Of a stretch of DNA of 64,000 nucleotides, positions 9,688 through 19,511 are shown piece after piece. A program made the position numbers and the translations under genes. The stretch spans positions 124,001-188,000 of the forward strand of contig JADCLP010000002.1 in assembly GCA_014983025.1 (NCBI GenBank), read 5' to 3'. Below the pieces are notes generated by a model. That model was given only the letters and a program-made list of their open reading frames with translations. It did not search any database and was not told where the DNA came from. Origin of the DNA: Erythrobacteraceae bacterium E2-1 Yellow Sea (lineage in GTDB: Bacteria; Pseudomonadota; Alphaproteobacteria; Sphingomonadales; Sphingomonadaceae). How positions within the stretch are numbered: the stretch's first letter is position 1; every line of letters begins with the position of its first letter.

Positions 9688-10530
9688 TTAATCCAGCGCA
9701 ATCGTTCGTACGCAGGGGCCAAGTGAACCTATCACGAAAGAATAGTCGCGGACGGCCTGCGCGCGCTCTGCCTGATCACGGGAAAGATTGGTTGATGGCG
9801 GTAAATTGGAAGGAAGTGTGCAAGCCAATCGGAACCATTCAATGGATTCTGGCCGGGGAGGCCGGGCCGCCTGATCGATAATCTCACCCCATGATACACC
9901 CCATACCGGATCCCGCCCGGGCCGCCGCAGGATAGACAATGAAACATGCCCACCTTCCTGCGTATCCAGGAAAATCTGTGTCTCCGATTCTCCTGAAAGA
10001 TTGCCCGCCACCGATAACGCATCGGCCACGCCAGAGATAACAGGTGGCGAATCGGGCTGTGACAGCTCTGTCAGGATCGGACGAAGCCGGGCGACAAGAT
10101 CAGCGGAATAGATGAGCTGGGCCGTGGGTGCGACCAGCTGAATTTCCCCAGGCCTGCCAGGCACCAGCCGTGCAAACAAAACTGCTTCCTGCTTTTTCAG
10201 TTTGGGAGTCTTACCGGTAGAATCGAGTGGCACGTCGACCAGATACTTCAGTGATTCGCCCAAAGGCACCCTACCTGCAATTAGTGACAGTGTTTGTGCC
10301 TCTATATATAAGCGCGCAAAGCCGGGAGACAGGCCAGGGGCACGTTCGGGTTCCAACACAATTTGCTTGCGAATCTGGGCATGTATGACCGCTTCTGCGC
10401 GGTCAGAAAGTCCAGCCAGATCGGCATATGTCGGCTGTGCTACATCCGCCGTATTGCCTGTTTGCGCCTGCGCCGGAACGGCAGAAATCAGGGCAATCGC
10501 TGCGAGTGTTAATGTCCTTCTGTTCCACAT
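9688..10530 (-). CDS. Periplasmic protein of unknown function
   Basis: Not recognised. 280 aa from the ATG at 10530, which gives a clean signal peptide MWNRRTLTLAAIALISAVPAQA. The frame opens 18 codons further upstream, but starting there would bury the signal. The mature part has no motif I can name. It ends with CVRTIALD and contains a pair of cysteines near the C-terminus (ACTLPSN, GPCVRT) that could form a disulfide. It stands between hom and the divergent tonB operon, 123 bases upstream of hom on the same strand. Conserved-hypothetical status is an inference from its normal coding look. Confidence 0.7.
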   Translation of the reverse strand: MWNRRTLTLAAIALISAVPAQAQTGNTADVAQPTYADLAGLSDRAEAVIHAQIRKQIVLEPERAPGLSPGFARLYIEAQTLSLIAGRVPLGESLKYLVDVPLDSTGKTPKLKKQEAVLFARLVPGRPGEIQLVAPTAQLIYSADLVARLRPILTELSQPDSPPVISGVADALSVAGNLSGESETQIFLDTQEGGHVSLSILRRPGRDPVWGVSWGEIIDQAARPPRPESIEWFRLACTLPSNLPPSTNLSRDQAERAQAVRDYSFVIGSLGPCVRTIALD

Positions 10531-10899
10531 AAGAATCTTGCGGCGGTTCAGCCGGCTCCTTGTATATTCGTGCCTGTCGATCATGCTCTGAACAATATCA
10601 GAATCGCGCAGTAATTACTCACATGATGAAATTTGAATCGCCAATTAACCGATAAAGCGATTGCTAGGCCGTGGCTTGCCCGTTAAAGGCAGCGTCGGAC
10701 CTTGCTCCGTTGGGGAATATGGAAGCTTGTGTCCGAATGAGCTACTGTGGAAGACCTGCGGTTCATTCCAGACAATGCAGCAACATGCTGCGGGTTCGGG
10801 TCTGTGCTTTTGGTTTACGGTAACCACGGACGAAAGTTTGTGGGTGACTGGGTGTTGGGTGATGAGCCTGGCATTTTAATTTGGAGAGAATACAACCGG
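10531..10899. other. 369-base spacer between divergent genes, upstream of tonB
   Basis: No gene supported here. It must hold the promoters of tonB (plus strand) and of the exported protein (minus strand). The only structures I see are a short perfect hairpin TGCAGCA-aca-TGCTGC at 10776-10791 and an AT-rich stretch near 10590-10660. The reading frame continuing upstream of tonB to 10747 is cysteine- and tryptophan-rich and not convincing. No Fur box was recognised by eye. Confidence 0.6.
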
Positions 10900-11547
10900 A
10901 TGGCCTACGCTGACCAACAAATGAGCGGCAATCGCGTCGTCGCTCTGATCATCGTGGCGATTATCCATGTGTTGATTGGATACGTACTTATCAGCGGCCT
11001 TGCCTATCAGGCAGTCAAAAAGGCTGTTGAGCGCGTAACCACTGTGGATATCGACGAACCACCGCCCCCTGAGGAAGAGCCACCGCCACCGCCGGAGCCG
11101 GAGCCAAATGCCCCGCCACCGCCGGTTGCGCCGCCGCCGCCAATCAGCATCGCGCCGGCACCGCCCCCCATTCGCACTCAGCCGACGATTCCGCCACCTG
11201 CGCCCCCGGCGCTGGTTGCGCCCCCGCCGGCACCGCCAGCACCGCCTTCACAGGCACGTGGCGCGACAACGAAGAACGAACGGAGCTGGGCAGCACGTAT
11301 TCAGGAAAACTACCCAGCTCGCGCATTGCGCGAAGAAACCGAAGGCACGGTGGGTGTGCGCGTGACCGTGAGCCCGGATGGGCGCGTGAGTGCGTGTTCC
11401 GTTACCGCCTCCAGCGGTTCATCTATCCTGGATGAGGCAGCCTGTAAGGGGATGGAGCGCTATGCCCGTTTCAACCCTGCACTTGATGCGGCTGGCAACC
11501 CGACATCGGGCAATTATTCCACCAGGATTACCTATCGACTGAATTGA
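10900..11547 (+). CDS. tonB: Energy transducer TonB
   Basis: Inner-membrane protein that couples the proton gradient to outer-membrane TonB-dependent receptors. 215 aa: a cytoplasmic start, one membrane helix (VVALIIVAIIHVLIGYVLI, about residues 12-32), a long proline-rich periplasmic spacer (about residues 50-125) and a C-terminal TonB domain (YPARALREETEGTVGVRVTVSPDG and STRITYRLN). The ATG at 10900 follows the Shine-Dalgarno-like GGAGAG. It heads an operon with exbB and two exbD genes. Confidence 0.95.
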   Translation: MAYADQQMSGNRVVALIIVAIIHVLIGYVLISGLAYQAVKKAVERVTTVDIDEPPPPEEEPPPPPEPEPNAPPPPVAPPPPISIAPAPPPIRTQPTIPPPAPPALVAPPPAPPAPPSQARGATTKNERSWAARIQENYPARALREETEGTVGVRVTVSPDGRVSACSVTASSGSSILDEAACKGMERYARFNPALDAAGNPTSGNYSTRITYRLN

Positions 11548-11605
11548 TGCGTGGCCGCTGTGGCGGAACACGGACCTTGGGAAAATTTACAAAGGACTAC
11601 TCGCA

Positions 11606-12361
11606 ATGATTATCGAACTTCTTGCTGCAGCCGGCGAAGCCGCCCCGCAGAATTCGTTTGGCTTCATGGAAGCCATGGAACAGGGCGGTGTGATCGCCTG
11701 GTCAATTCTGACCGTGCTGGTGATTATGTCGGTCGGATCGTTCTACATCCTCATCACCAAGCTGCTCGAGCAGAACAAGATCATGCGCCAGTACAAGGGT
11801 GTTCGCACCAATTTCTGGCGTGCTGGCAGCCTGCGTGACGGTGCAGCCAAGCTGGAAAAGAACAGTGCATGGCGCCAGATCGTGGACGATGCCGTTCGCG
11901 CTGATGACGATCACAGCAAGATGGCCAACAATCTTGAAGCCCATGACTATATGCATGGCACTCTGCAGCGTTCGGAAGACCTGATCAACGCACGTCTTTC
12001 GGCCGGCCTGCCCTTCCTCGCCACCGTGGGCGCAACCGCTCCTTTCGTTGGTCTGCTGGGTACGGTTATCGGTATCTACCGCGCACTGATCAACATCGGT
12101 CTGGCCGGCTCGGCATCGATCGATAAGGTTGCCGGCCCTGTGGGTGAAGCCCTGATCATGACCGCTATCGGTCTGCTCGTGGCTGTTCCTGCTGTGCTTG
12201 CCTATAACTGGTTGCAGAGCCGCAACCGCAATATTGCGGAACTGCTCACCGGCTTCTCAACTGACATTCTGGCCTTCATCAATTCGAACGGCGCTGTGAA
12301 GCCTGCCGTGCCTGCTGCGCCGGCTGCAAAGCCTGCCGCCGCTGCGCCGAAGAAGGCCTGA
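11606..12361 (+). CDS. exbB: MotA/TolQ/ExbB proton channel protein
   Basis: Pore-forming subunit of the TonB motor, 251 aa. Three membrane helices: near residues 28-50 (VIAWSILTVLVIMSVGSFYILI), the family's conserved FLATVGATAPFVGLLGTVIGIY around 130-155, and ALIMTAIGLLVAVPAVLAYN around 178-198. The C-terminus is an Ala/Pro/Lys tail. It follows tonB by 58 bases and precedes two exbD genes, so it serves TonB rather than Tol. Confidence 0.95.
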   Translation: MIIELLAAAGEAAPQNSFGFMEAMEQGGVIAWSILTVLVIMSVGSFYILITKLLEQNKIMRQYKGVRTNFWRAGSLRDGAAKLEKNSAWRQIVDDAVRADDDHSKMANNLEAHDYMHGTLQRSEDLINARLSAGLPFLATVGATAPFVGLLGTVIGIYRALINIGLAGSASIDKVAGPVGEALIMTAIGLLVAVPAVLAYNWLQSRNRNIAELLTGFSTDILAFINSNGAVKPAVPAAPAAKPAAAAPKKA

Positions 12362-12440
12362 TTGCCATTGTAAACCGGGGACGGATCCTTCCGCCCCCGG
12401 CTAGCAACCTTTCGCGAAGTTTTACGGATAGGATTTAGCA

Positions 12441-12971
12441 ATGGCGATTTCGACAGGAGGCGGGGCCAATACCCCGATGTCGGACATCAACACCACGCCC
12501 TTGGTGGACGTGATGCTGGTGCTCCTGATCATCTTCCTCATCGCAGTGCCGGTGGCGATCCAGACGATCGAAAAGCTGAAGATCCCGATCATGGAATCCT
12601 TGGAATCCAAGGACAAGGTCGAGAATCTGCTGCTCACCGTCACCACCACCGACGCTGCAGGCCGCAGTGCTGGCGAGCCAGGTTATGAAGGTGCATCGCG
12701 CCTTGGCGAATGCCGCGTATATTTCAACAACATCACTCCGGTGACGTCGGAAGAATTATACGACAAGGCCTTCTCTCGCCTCGATACCATCGTGCAACGT
12801 GCCGGTGGCCCAGAAGCGATCATGGAAAACCCGGAACAGATTCCGCAGGTTCACATTCGCGGTGACGTGAATGCCCCGTGGCGCTGTGTGGCCGGTGCAA
12901 TCTACAACGTTCAGGCTGCGGGCTATCCGACGGTCGGATTCATTTCCAACCCTGTCGATCCCAACGGCTGA
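12441..12971 (+). CDS. exbD: ExbD/TolR-type biopolymer transport protein (first copy)
   Basis: 176 aa, inner membrane with a periplasmic domain. The single helix carries the motor aspartate in [18 protein letters not shown] (about residues 18-36). The periplasmic part has an insertion with CRVYFNN and ends in a VHIRGD / [17 protein letters not shown] segment typical of ExbD. It is longer than the second copy at 13006. Two unequal ExbD proteins in one tonB operon are common in sphingomonads and may form a mixed dimer. Confidence 0.93.
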   Translation: MAISTGGGANTPMSDINTTPLVDVMLVLLIIFLIAVPVAIQTIEKLKIPIMESLESKDKVENLLLTVTTTDAAGRSAGEPGYEGASRLGECRVYFNNITPVTSEELYDKAFSRLDTIVQRAGGPEAIMENPEQIPQVHIRGDVNAPWRCVAGAIYNVQAAGYPTVGFISNPVDPNG

Positions 12972-13005
12972 TCGGCACCGGATAGAGATTTAGGAGTAAC
13001 AACTC

Positions 13006-13452
13006 ATGGCAATGTCAGGCGGTAAGGACGATGGCGAGCCGATGATGGACATGAACATGACGCCGTTGATCGACGTCCTGCTCGTGCTGCTCATCATGTT
13101 CATCATTACCATTCCGGTCGCGACCCACTCGGTGGATATCGATCTTCCGGCGCCGTCAGAGAATCCCCCAGATGCGGTGATTGATCCGATCAAGAACAAG
13201 CTGGTTCTGACTCAGGCTGGCGAAATTCTCTGGAATGCAGAACCGGTTTCGCAAGGCGAACTGGTGACCCTGCTTCAGGAAACTCTGACCATACAACCGG
13301 AACCCGAACTGCAGTTCGAACCGGAAGCTCAGGCCAGCTATGATCTGTCAGCCAAAGTGCTGAACATCATCAAGGCATCGGGCGTGACCAAGTTCGGCTT
13401 CGTCGGAAACGAGAAGTACCGTCAGTTTGGTGCAGTTGGCGGCACGCAGTAA
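13006..13452 (+). CDS. exbD: ExbD/TolR-type biopolymer transport protein (second copy)
   Basis: 148 aa, same family as the preceding gene: the membrane helix has MTPLIDVLLVLLIMFIITIP with the conserved Asp, then DLPAPSENPPD and a short periplasmic domain ending VTKFGFVGNEKYRQF. It begins 34 bases after the first exbD and is the last gene of the tonB operon, followed by a strong terminator. Confidence 0.93.
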   Translation: MAMSGGKDDGEPMMDMNMTPLIDVLLVLLIMFIITIPVATHSVDIDLPAPSENPPDAVIDPIKNKLVLTQAGEILWNAEPVSQGELVTLLQETLTIQPEPELQFEPEAQASYDLSAKVLNIIKASGVTKFGFVGNEKYRQFGAVGGTQ

Positions 13453-13481
13453 GCGCGCAGCAAGCTCGATAAAATTGCGAA

Positions 13482-13505
13482 GGGGCGGAGTGATCCGCCC
13501 CTTTT
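13482..13505 (+). terminator. Rho-independent terminator of the tonB-exbB-exbD-exbD operon
   Basis: Perfect stem GGGGCGGA-gtga-TCCGCCCC (13482-13501) followed by TTTT, 29 bases after the last exbD stop. Confidence 0.92.
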
Positions 13506-13554
13506 CATTTTGTATATCGATAATCTGCCAGCAATCACACGCAACCTTCGCTGA

Positions 13555-16068
13555 TTAAGTCTCTCCATCCACGTCCGGCAGATCCACCCTCATTGCTTCT
13601 GATGCCAGCGTTTCTGCTTCCAATAGCAATTCCTCATCCACAGCGCCTTGTGGAACAGCCTCCCGCCCGATCATGGTCATCACCGGCACTGCCAGCGGGC
13701 TGACCCTTTCGAGTTCGACATGCACCAGTTCACGAGCCGACCGTTCGAGCAGGTCACCCAGCCGACCAACATCCGTCATCCTTGCGCGCGCATCAGCCCA
13801 GGCCGCCTCCAGCAGCACATGATCAGGTTCGTACTTCTTCAGTACATCATAGATCAGATCGGTCGAGAAAGTGACCTGCTTGCCGCTCTTGCGTTTGCCG
13901 GGGTGCTGGCGTTCCACCAGCCCGCTGATCACAGCCACTTCACGAAAGGCACGGCGCAGCAAATGCGATTCCTGCACCCAATCGACAAATTCATGTGCAA
14001 GAATGTCGGGCGACAGCAGCGGCGCGTGATCAGTGACCGGTTTCAACCCCCACACCGCCAGCGAATAATCATTGGCCACGAACCCACCCGGCATCAGCCC
14101 GCGATCCTCCATTCGCCGCGTAATCAGCATGCCCAGGCTCTGGTTCGCATTCCAACCTTCGAAAGTGTAATAAACGCTGTAATGCTTGCGATGATGGGGA
14201 AAGCTTTCCACCAGAAGCATACCCGGCCCCGGCATCTGGCTGCGCCAATCCTGCACCTCCAGCCATTCACGTACATCATCGGGGAAACGTGCCCAACCCG
14301 CACGATCGACCAGCATCTCTCGCACGCGCGCTGAAAGATGCGTGGTCAACGGCAGGCGCTGGCCACCATAACTGGGAATGGTGGCGCTTTTCTTCGCCGC
14401 ACGCACCACCAGATCCATATCCTTGATCTGTTCGACTTCCAGGCTAAGCCCCGCGAAGAAGAATGTATCGCCGGGTGATAGCGTCGACGCAAAACGTTCT
14501 TCCACCTTGCCCAGATTACGCCCATTGCGAAAACGCACGGTCAGCATTTCACTGTCGACGATGATCCCGGCATTCATGCGGTGGCGCTGGGCATGCTCAG
14601 GGTGCGTCAGCCGCCAAACGCCCTGTCGGTCCCGCGCAATACGTTTGAACCTGTCATAAGCCTTGAGCGCGTAACCGCCATTTTCAACAAAGCCGAGAAC
14701 GCGGTTCCAGTCAGCCACCTCCAGCCAGGAATAGGCCAGAGAAGACCGCACCTCAGCAAGCAGATCATCTTCATGAAATGGTCCCGCGCAGGCGCAAGCC
14801 ATCACATGTTGCGCCAGTACATCCAGCCCGCCAGGCCTAAAATCTTCCCCATCACGCTGCCCCTGATCAACCGCGTCCTTGGCCGCCGTCGCCTCAAGGA
14901 ATTCGAAGCGATTGCCGGGGACTAGGATCGCGCGCGAAGGTTGATCAAGCCTGTGGTTGGCACGCCCGATGCGCTGCAACAGGCGCGATGACCCCTTGGG
15001 CGCGCCCATCTGAACAACGCAATCAATGTCACCCCAGTCGACACCCAGGTCGAGGCTCGACGTGCAGACCAAGGCGCGCAATTCGCCCCGCGCCATTGCC
15101 CCTTCCACCTTGCGCCGTGCCTCCACCGCCAGGCTGCCATGGTGGATGCCAATGGGCAGCTTATCCTCATTCACATCCCACAAAAGCTGGAAGACAAATT
15201 CGGCCAGAAAGCGGGTATTGGTGAAGATCAGCGTCGTATTGTTGGCCCGGATTGTTTCGTAAAGCTGGGGGATCGCCCATCGCCCGGCATGGCCACCCCA
15301 GGGCACGCGCTCTTCATCCGGCAGCAGGATTTCGACCTGCGGCGGCGCGCCGGTTTCGCCCTGCACCAATGTGACGGAATCCAGATCGCCCCCCAATTTG
15401 TCTCTTTGGGGCGCGAGCCAGGCACTGAACCCCTCCGGATCGGCCAGAGTGGCCGACAGCGCTGCCCGCTGCATATCGGGCGCGATGGCTTGCAAGCGTG
15501 TAAGTGCCAGTGCCAGAAGATCGCCGCGTTTGCCCGTGGCAAAAGCATGCACCTCATCAATTACAATGCGTTTGAGGCCCCGAAACATCTCCAGACTGTC
15601 AGGGTAGGACAGCAACAAAGAGAGGCTTTCTGGCGTTGTCAGTAGTACATGCGGGGGACGTGCGCGTTGGCGTTTCTTGCGCTCAGATGGTGTGTCACCA
15701 CTGCGCGTTTCAATGCGGATAGGCAGCCCCATTTCCCCCACGGGCGTGAGGAGGTTACGCTGAACATCATGCGCCAGTGCCTTTAAGGGTGAGACGTAGA
15801 GCGTGTGCAGCCCATCATGTGGCGGTGCATCACCCAACCGGGACGGGCAGAAATCCGCCAGTGTCGGCAAAAACCCTGCCAGTGTCTTGCCTGCCCCCGT
15901 ATCCGCAACCAGCAAGGCATGCTGCCCCGCATCGGCTGCGGTGAGCATTTCGGCCTGATGCCGCCGCACACGCCAACCGCGCGCGTCGAACCATGCGCCA
16001 ATTTCAGGTGGGATGGCGGCAGTGGCGGTCATTATCCCTGATAACGCGCCATTGGCACCATAGGCCAT
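13555..16068 (-). CDS. Ligase-associated DEXH-box DNA helicase (Lhr-like)
   Basis: 837-aa superfamily 2 helicase. Motif I is ADTGAGKTLAGF (about residues 54-66), motif II is DEVH (in RIVIDEVHAF), motif III is SATL (in AALSATLADP) and motif VI is QRIGRANHR. The length and the C-terminal region (ETLASEAMRVDLPDVDGE) match the family usually found beside an ATP-dependent DNA ligase, an exonuclease and a PdeM-type phosphoesterase in DNA-damage operons. Those partners are not in this window, so the gene stands alone. The start is ATG 16068 or 16032. Confidence 0.88.
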   Translation of the reverse strand: MAYGANGALSGIMTATAAIPPEIGAWFDARGWRVRRHQAEMLTAADAGQHALLVADTGAGKTLAGFLPTLADFCPSRLGDAPPHDGLHTLYVSPLKALAHDVQRNLLTPVGEMGLPIRIETRSGDTPSERKKRQRARPPHVLLTTPESLSLLLSYPDSLEMFRGLKRIVIDEVHAFATGKRGDLLALALTRLQAIAPDMQRAALSATLADPEGFSAWLAPQRDKLGGDLDSVTLVQGETGAPPQVEILLPDEERVPWGGHAGRWAIPQLYETIRANNTTLIFTNTRFLAEFVFQLLWDVNEDKLPIGIHHGSLAVEARRKVEGAMARGELRALVCTSSLDLGVDWGDIDCVVQMGAPKGSSRLLQRIGRANHRLDQPSRAILVPGNRFEFLEATAAKDAVDQGQRDGEDFRPGGLDVLAQHVMACACAGPFHEDDLLAEVRSSLAYSWLEVADWNRVLGFVENGGYALKAYDRFKRIARDRQGVWRLTHPEHAQRHRMNAGIIVDSEMLTVRFRNGRNLGKVEERFASTLSPGDTFFFAGLSLEVEQIKDMDLVVRAAKKSATIPSYGGQRLPLTTHLSARVREMLVDRAGWARFPDDVREWLEVQDWRSQMPGPGMLLVESFPHHRKHYSVYYTFEGWNANQSLGMLITRRMEDRGLMPGGFVANDYSLAVWGLKPVTDHAPLLSPDILAHEFVDWVQESHLLRRAFREVAVISGLVERQHPGKRKSGKQVTFSTDLIYDVLKKYEPDHVLLEAAWADARARMTDVGRLGDLLERSARELVHVELERVSPLAVPVMTMIGREAVPQGAVDEELLLEAETLASEAMRVDLPDVDGET

Positions 16069-16078
16069 TCAAACAGGA

Positions 16079-16840
16079 TTATTGTGTTTCGCCACCTGGC
16101 ACACCCAACAGCTCTGCAATGCGGGCGCGTTCTTCATCGCTCAGATCGTCTATGTCGCGGGCGGGGGGCAGGGATGCGGTGCGTTCCTGAATGGCTTGCG
16201 TCATGACGGGCATCATATCAAACATGGCGGGCATCATTTCGCTCATCGCCGCCATCACCTGCCTGTCTGTCATGATCAGCATGGACTGGCTGGCATATTT
16301 GCCACCGCTAGGCGTGTCGAAAAAAGCAGACATGTCGGCTAGCTCACTTTCGGAAAAACGCACGGCATAGGCCCGCGCCAGACCGGCGCGGAAGCTGGGT
16401 TCTACTGTGTCCATCAGCTGCGCCATCCAGTTCATCGTTTCATCCGCGATGATTTTCTGGCGCTGTTGATAGGCCGGATCCATGATCTGGGCCAGTTCGG
16501 CCAGCGTCCCGTCACCCAGTTCAGCAATTTCATCTTCCGATACGCCCGCCATGGCAACCAGATGTTTGAGCGGCAAATTGCCCATTTGCGCCATCATCTG
16601 GTCCATCATCGGGCGCAGCGTCTCGTTCATCATTTGAATATAGGTGCCGGGCGGGAAGATTTTCTGCACCACCACCTCTGACGCGGGCAGGCGCAGCTGC
16701 TGTTCTGCTGTCAGCGGATCGGCCCGGAAAATTTGCGCCATTTGCTGCATCGCCTGGGCATCGCCATCATCCTGCGCCAGTGCAGGCGTTGCTAAAACTG
16801 CCAGCAAGGTAGCGGCCAGCGCCGCCTTGATCATCTTCAT
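16079..16840 (-). CDS. Exported DUF2059-like protein
   Basis: 253-aa periplasmic protein with signal peptide MKMIKAALAATLLAVLATPALA. The body is methionine-rich and helical, with the DUF2059-type stretch FRAGLARAYAVRFSESELADMSAFFDTPSGGKY. The methionine-rich segments (NETLRPMMDQMMAQM, MSEMMPAMFDMMPVM) are a notable feature. The ATG at 16840 follows GGAG at suitable spacing; a TTG at 16855 lies inside that ribosome-binding region. Function unknown. It lies between pgm and the helicase on the same strand. Confidence 0.78.
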   Translation of the reverse strand: MKMIKAALAATLLAVLATPALAQDDGDAQAMQQMAQIFRADPLTAEQQLRLPASEVVVQKIFPPGTYIQMMNETLRPMMDQMMAQMGNLPLKHLVAMAGVSEDEIAELGDGTLAELAQIMDPAYQQRQKIIADETMNWMAQLMDTVEPSFRAGLARAYAVRFSESELADMSAFFDTPSGGKYASQSMLIMTDRQVMAAMSEMMPAMFDMMPVMTQAIQERTASLPPARDIDDLSDEERARIAELLGVPGGETQ

Positions 16841-16862
16841 CAGATTGCACTCCAACTTGAAA

Positions 16863-18266
16863 TCAGTGGCCCACGCTTTCCCCGCGGGTCAGGCCTGACA
16901 GGGCCAACTGTTCGTCAATCTGCGCCATCAGCTTTTCAAGCCCGGCCTCACTATCGCTTTCGGCCCGCGCAACCAGCACATCCTGCGTGTTCGAAGCGCG
17001 CAGCAACCACCAGCCATCATCGGTGGTGACGCGCACACCATCGGTACCGTCCACATTGGCTGGGCTGTCTGCCAGCCGCGCCTTCACCTCGTCAATCGCG
17101 GCGAATTTGCGACTTTCATCTACCTGGAAACGCATTTCAGGTGTGTTGATCATCTGCGGCATAGCCCCGCGCAATTCGGTGACCGATTTACCCAAACGAG
17201 CTGATGCAGCCATCAGCCGCACACCTGCGTAAAGTGCATCGTCAAAGCCGTAATATGTATCGGCAAAAAACACATGGCCGCTCATTTCACCCGCCAATGG
17301 AGAGGAAACTTCCTTCATTTTGGACTTAATCAGCGAGTGCCCCGTCTTCCACATCAGCGGCTGGCCGCCGCAGGCCGCGACATGATCAAACAGCGCGCGC
17401 GATGCCTTCACATCGGCGATAATCGTCGCATTGCTGCGGGTTTTCAGCAAATCTTCGGCATAGATCATCAGCAATTGATCACCCCAGATCACGCGCCCCT
17501 GCCCGTCAATCGCGCCGATCCGATCCCCGTCTCCATCAAAAGCCACACCAAAATCGAGACTCTTTGCCGCGACGAGCGTCTTCAGGTCAGCCAGATTGGC
17601 CTCAACAGTGGGGTCTGGATGATGATTGGGAAAATTGCCGTCAACTTCAGTATAAAGCAGATGATGTTCGCCCGGCAGGCGTGCGGCCAGCATTTCCAGC
17701 GCCGGGCCAGCCGCGCCATTTCCGGCATCCCAGCCTATGCGCATCTTCTCCAGTGCGGCGGGGTTGACCCCAACCAGCCCCGCCAGCAGCCGGGTGACAT
17801 ATTCTTCCAGGATCTCTCTGGTTTCGACACTGCCCGTACCGTCCAGCCAATCCCCAGACGCGGCCATTTCCCCCAGCGTCAGGATGTCCCGCCCAAAAAA
17901 CGGTCGCCCCTGAAATACCATCTTGAAGCCATTATAATTGGCGGGGTTGTGGCTGCCAGTTATCTGAATGCCGCCGTGCACATCTTCGGCTGAAGCTTCG
18001 GCATAATAGAGCATCGGAGTGGGGCCCATGCCCACCCGCACCACATCGCAACCGCTGGCATTCAACCCTTCGATCAGCGCGTGTTCCAGCATGGGTGAAC
18101 TGACGCGCCCGTCATAACCCACGGCAACCTTAGATCCGCCTGCACGCCGTAACAAAGTGGCGAAGCTGCGCCCGATGGCGCGTGCATCCTCTGCCCCCAA
18201 TGTTTCGCCAATTATTCCGCGAATATCATATTCACGCAGTACGGTTTCGTGGAATTGGTAACTCAT
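16863..18266 (-). CDS. Phosphomannomutase/phosphoglucomutase
   Basis: 467-aa alpha-D-phosphohexomutase that interconverts mannose or glucose 1- and 6-phosphates for polysaccharide and glycolipid precursors. The active-site serine loop reads GIQITGSHNPANYNGFK (about residues 97-113), the metal loop AFDGDGDRIGAID, the sugar-binding loop GEMSGHVFF and the phosphate-binding C-terminal RASNTQDVLVARAE. N-terminus FHETVLREYDIRGI is typical of the AlgC/ManB-like branch. It starts at ATG 18266. Confidence 0.94.
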   Translation of the reverse strand: MSYQFHETVLREYDIRGIIGETLGAEDARAIGRSFATLLRRAGGSKVAVGYDGRVSSPMLEHALIEGLNASGCDVVRVGMGPTPMLYYAEASAEDVHGGIQITGSHNPANYNGFKMVFQGRPFFGRDILTLGEMAASGDWLDGTGSVETREILEEYVTRLLAGLVGVNPAALEKMRIGWDAGNGAAGPALEMLAARLPGEHHLLYTEVDGNFPNHHPDPTVEANLADLKTLVAAKSLDFGVAFDGDGDRIGAIDGQGRVIWGDQLLMIYAEDLLKTRSNATIIADVKASRALFDHVAACGGQPLMWKTGHSLIKSKMKEVSSPLAGEMSGHVFFADTYYGFDDALYAGVRLMAASARLGKSVTELRGAMPQMINTPEMRFQVDESRKFAAIDEVKARLADSPANVDGTDGVRVTTDDGWWLLRASNTQDVLVARAESDSEAGLEKLMAQIDEQLALSGLTRGESVGH

Positions 18267-18325
18267 GGCAGGACCCTACCCGCCGCCTCTGCAAGGCTCA
18301 AGTCATTGCAGAGACTAATAGAAAG

Positions 18326-18613
18326 TCATTTGCCGTCAGGCAGTTCCTGCAGCAACAGATCGCGCGCGGCATTGGCTTCATGCACCTGATCATTGCTGCC
18401 GCCGCGATCGGGGTGCACCATGGTGATCAGGCGGCGATGCGCCTCCATTATCTCACCATGATTGGCGTTGGCACCCACACCCAACAGTTTGCGCGCACGT
18501 GAAAGAGCCTGGCTGCGCGCCGTTGAACCACGAAGATAATCCCATGGCCAGCGACCGAACACCAGCTTCACCGCCAGGCAGGCGATGAGAATCAGGATGA
18601 ATATACGCGTCAT
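18326..18613 (-). CDS. Membrane-anchored J-domain protein
   Basis: 95-aa protein with an N-terminal membrane helix (MTRIFILILIACLAVKLVF) and a C-terminal J domain. The J domain shows LGVGANANHGEIMEAHRRL and the diagnostic HPD in MVHPDRGGSNDQV, followed by the helix ending in LLQEL. It should stimulate DnaK at the membrane. It begins three bases after the mipZ stop, so the two are co-transcribed. Similar short J proteins near mipZ or pgm occur in related genomes, as far as I recall. Confidence 0.87.
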   Translation of the reverse strand: MTRIFILILIACLAVKLVFGRWPWDYLRGSTARSQALSRARKLLGVGANANHGEIMEAHRRLITMVHPDRGGSNDQVHEANAARDLLLQELPDGK

Positions 18614-18616
18614 GGA

Positions 18617-19444
18617 TCAGGCCAGTTCCAGCCGTGCCTGGGCCGGTTTGAATTCGGGTAGGCCCAGCGAATGGACCAGATTGCGCAATTCCTGGCGCGC
18701 CACCAGGTGGCTGGTGCCCAACTCGCCCAGATGCCCCTTGTCCAGCAAGGTCAGGCCGGACGGAAACAGCTCTCGATAGATCACGCGTTCAGAAAGGCCC
18801 TGTGCCACGCGGAAGCCAACCCGTTTGGACAATTCTTTCAGCGCCTGTTCGATACGCGCCATATTGCGTGCCTCCACATGTCCGGTGCGGTTGCGAACCA
18901 CCACCCAATCCATTTCACGTCGCTGCTGTTCAATTGTGGCACGGCTTCGCTTGATCCGCGCTTCCCAGATCAGTTCAGCATAGAAAGACAGGCGTTTGAC
19001 CTTGAAGGTTTCCCCTTCCACCTGGCCGATCAGGTCGAAATCGACGAAGCTGTCATTCATAGGCGTGACCAGAGTATCCGCCTCTGTTGCGGCGTGGCGG
19101 GCCAGTGGATCATCGCGGCCCGGCGTATCGAAAACGATGTAATCAGCGCCCGCGCCCAATTGCGCGATCAGCGCCTCAAGCCCTTGTTCATCGCCTTCAT
19201 AAACCTCACACACAGCTGTCGGCAGTTCAATCCCGCGGCGCTGCGCGGTTTCGGCACGATTTTCCAGATAGCGGGCCAGTGTGCGCTGGCGCTGGTCAAG
19301 GTCAATCGCCACCACTTTGGCCCCGCGATAGGCCAGCGCCACGGCAATATGCACAGCGGTGGTGGATTTGCCGGTGCCGCCCTTTTCATTGGCGAAAACG
19401 ATACGATGCGGGCGATGTTCTGACACGTGGTGGCGACTTTCCAT
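18617..19444 (-). CDS. mipZ: Division-plane positioning ATPase MipZ
   Basis: ParA/MinD-type ATPase that binds ParB at the chromosome poles and blocks FtsZ away from midcell in alphaproteobacteria. About 275 aa from ATG 19444 (GTG 19426 is an alternative). The deviant Walker A is [14 protein letters not shown], the switch region is [16 protein letters not shown], Walker B-like is YIVFDTPG, and the family-specific [11 protein letters not shown] and [17 protein letters not shown] are both present. It is divergent from panC and followed directly by a J-domain gene. Confidence 0.93.
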   Translation of the reverse strand: MESRHHVSEHRPHRIVFANEKGGTGKSTTAVHIAVALAYRGAKVVAIDLDQRQRTLARYLENRAETAQRRGIELPTAVCEVYEGDEQGLEALIAQLGAGADYIVFDTPGRDDPLARHAATEADTLVTPMNDSFVDFDLIGQVEGETFKVKRLSFYAELIWEARIKRSRATIEQQRREMDWVVVRNRTGHVEARNMARIEQALKELSKRVGFRVAQGLSERVIYRELFPSGLTLLDKGHLGELGTSHLVARQELRNLVHSLGLPEFKPAQARLELA

Positions 19445-19511
19445 TGGCTTGTATCCCGCACCATGTGCAGGCATTGATTGCGGAACTGATAATATCGGAG
19501 GGCTTCCCCGC

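Noticed and set aside
10820..10840. GTAACC followed by CGAA near tonB, resembling the ECF signal
   Set aside because: The two halves are only five bases apart, not sixteen, so it cannot be the same promoter type.
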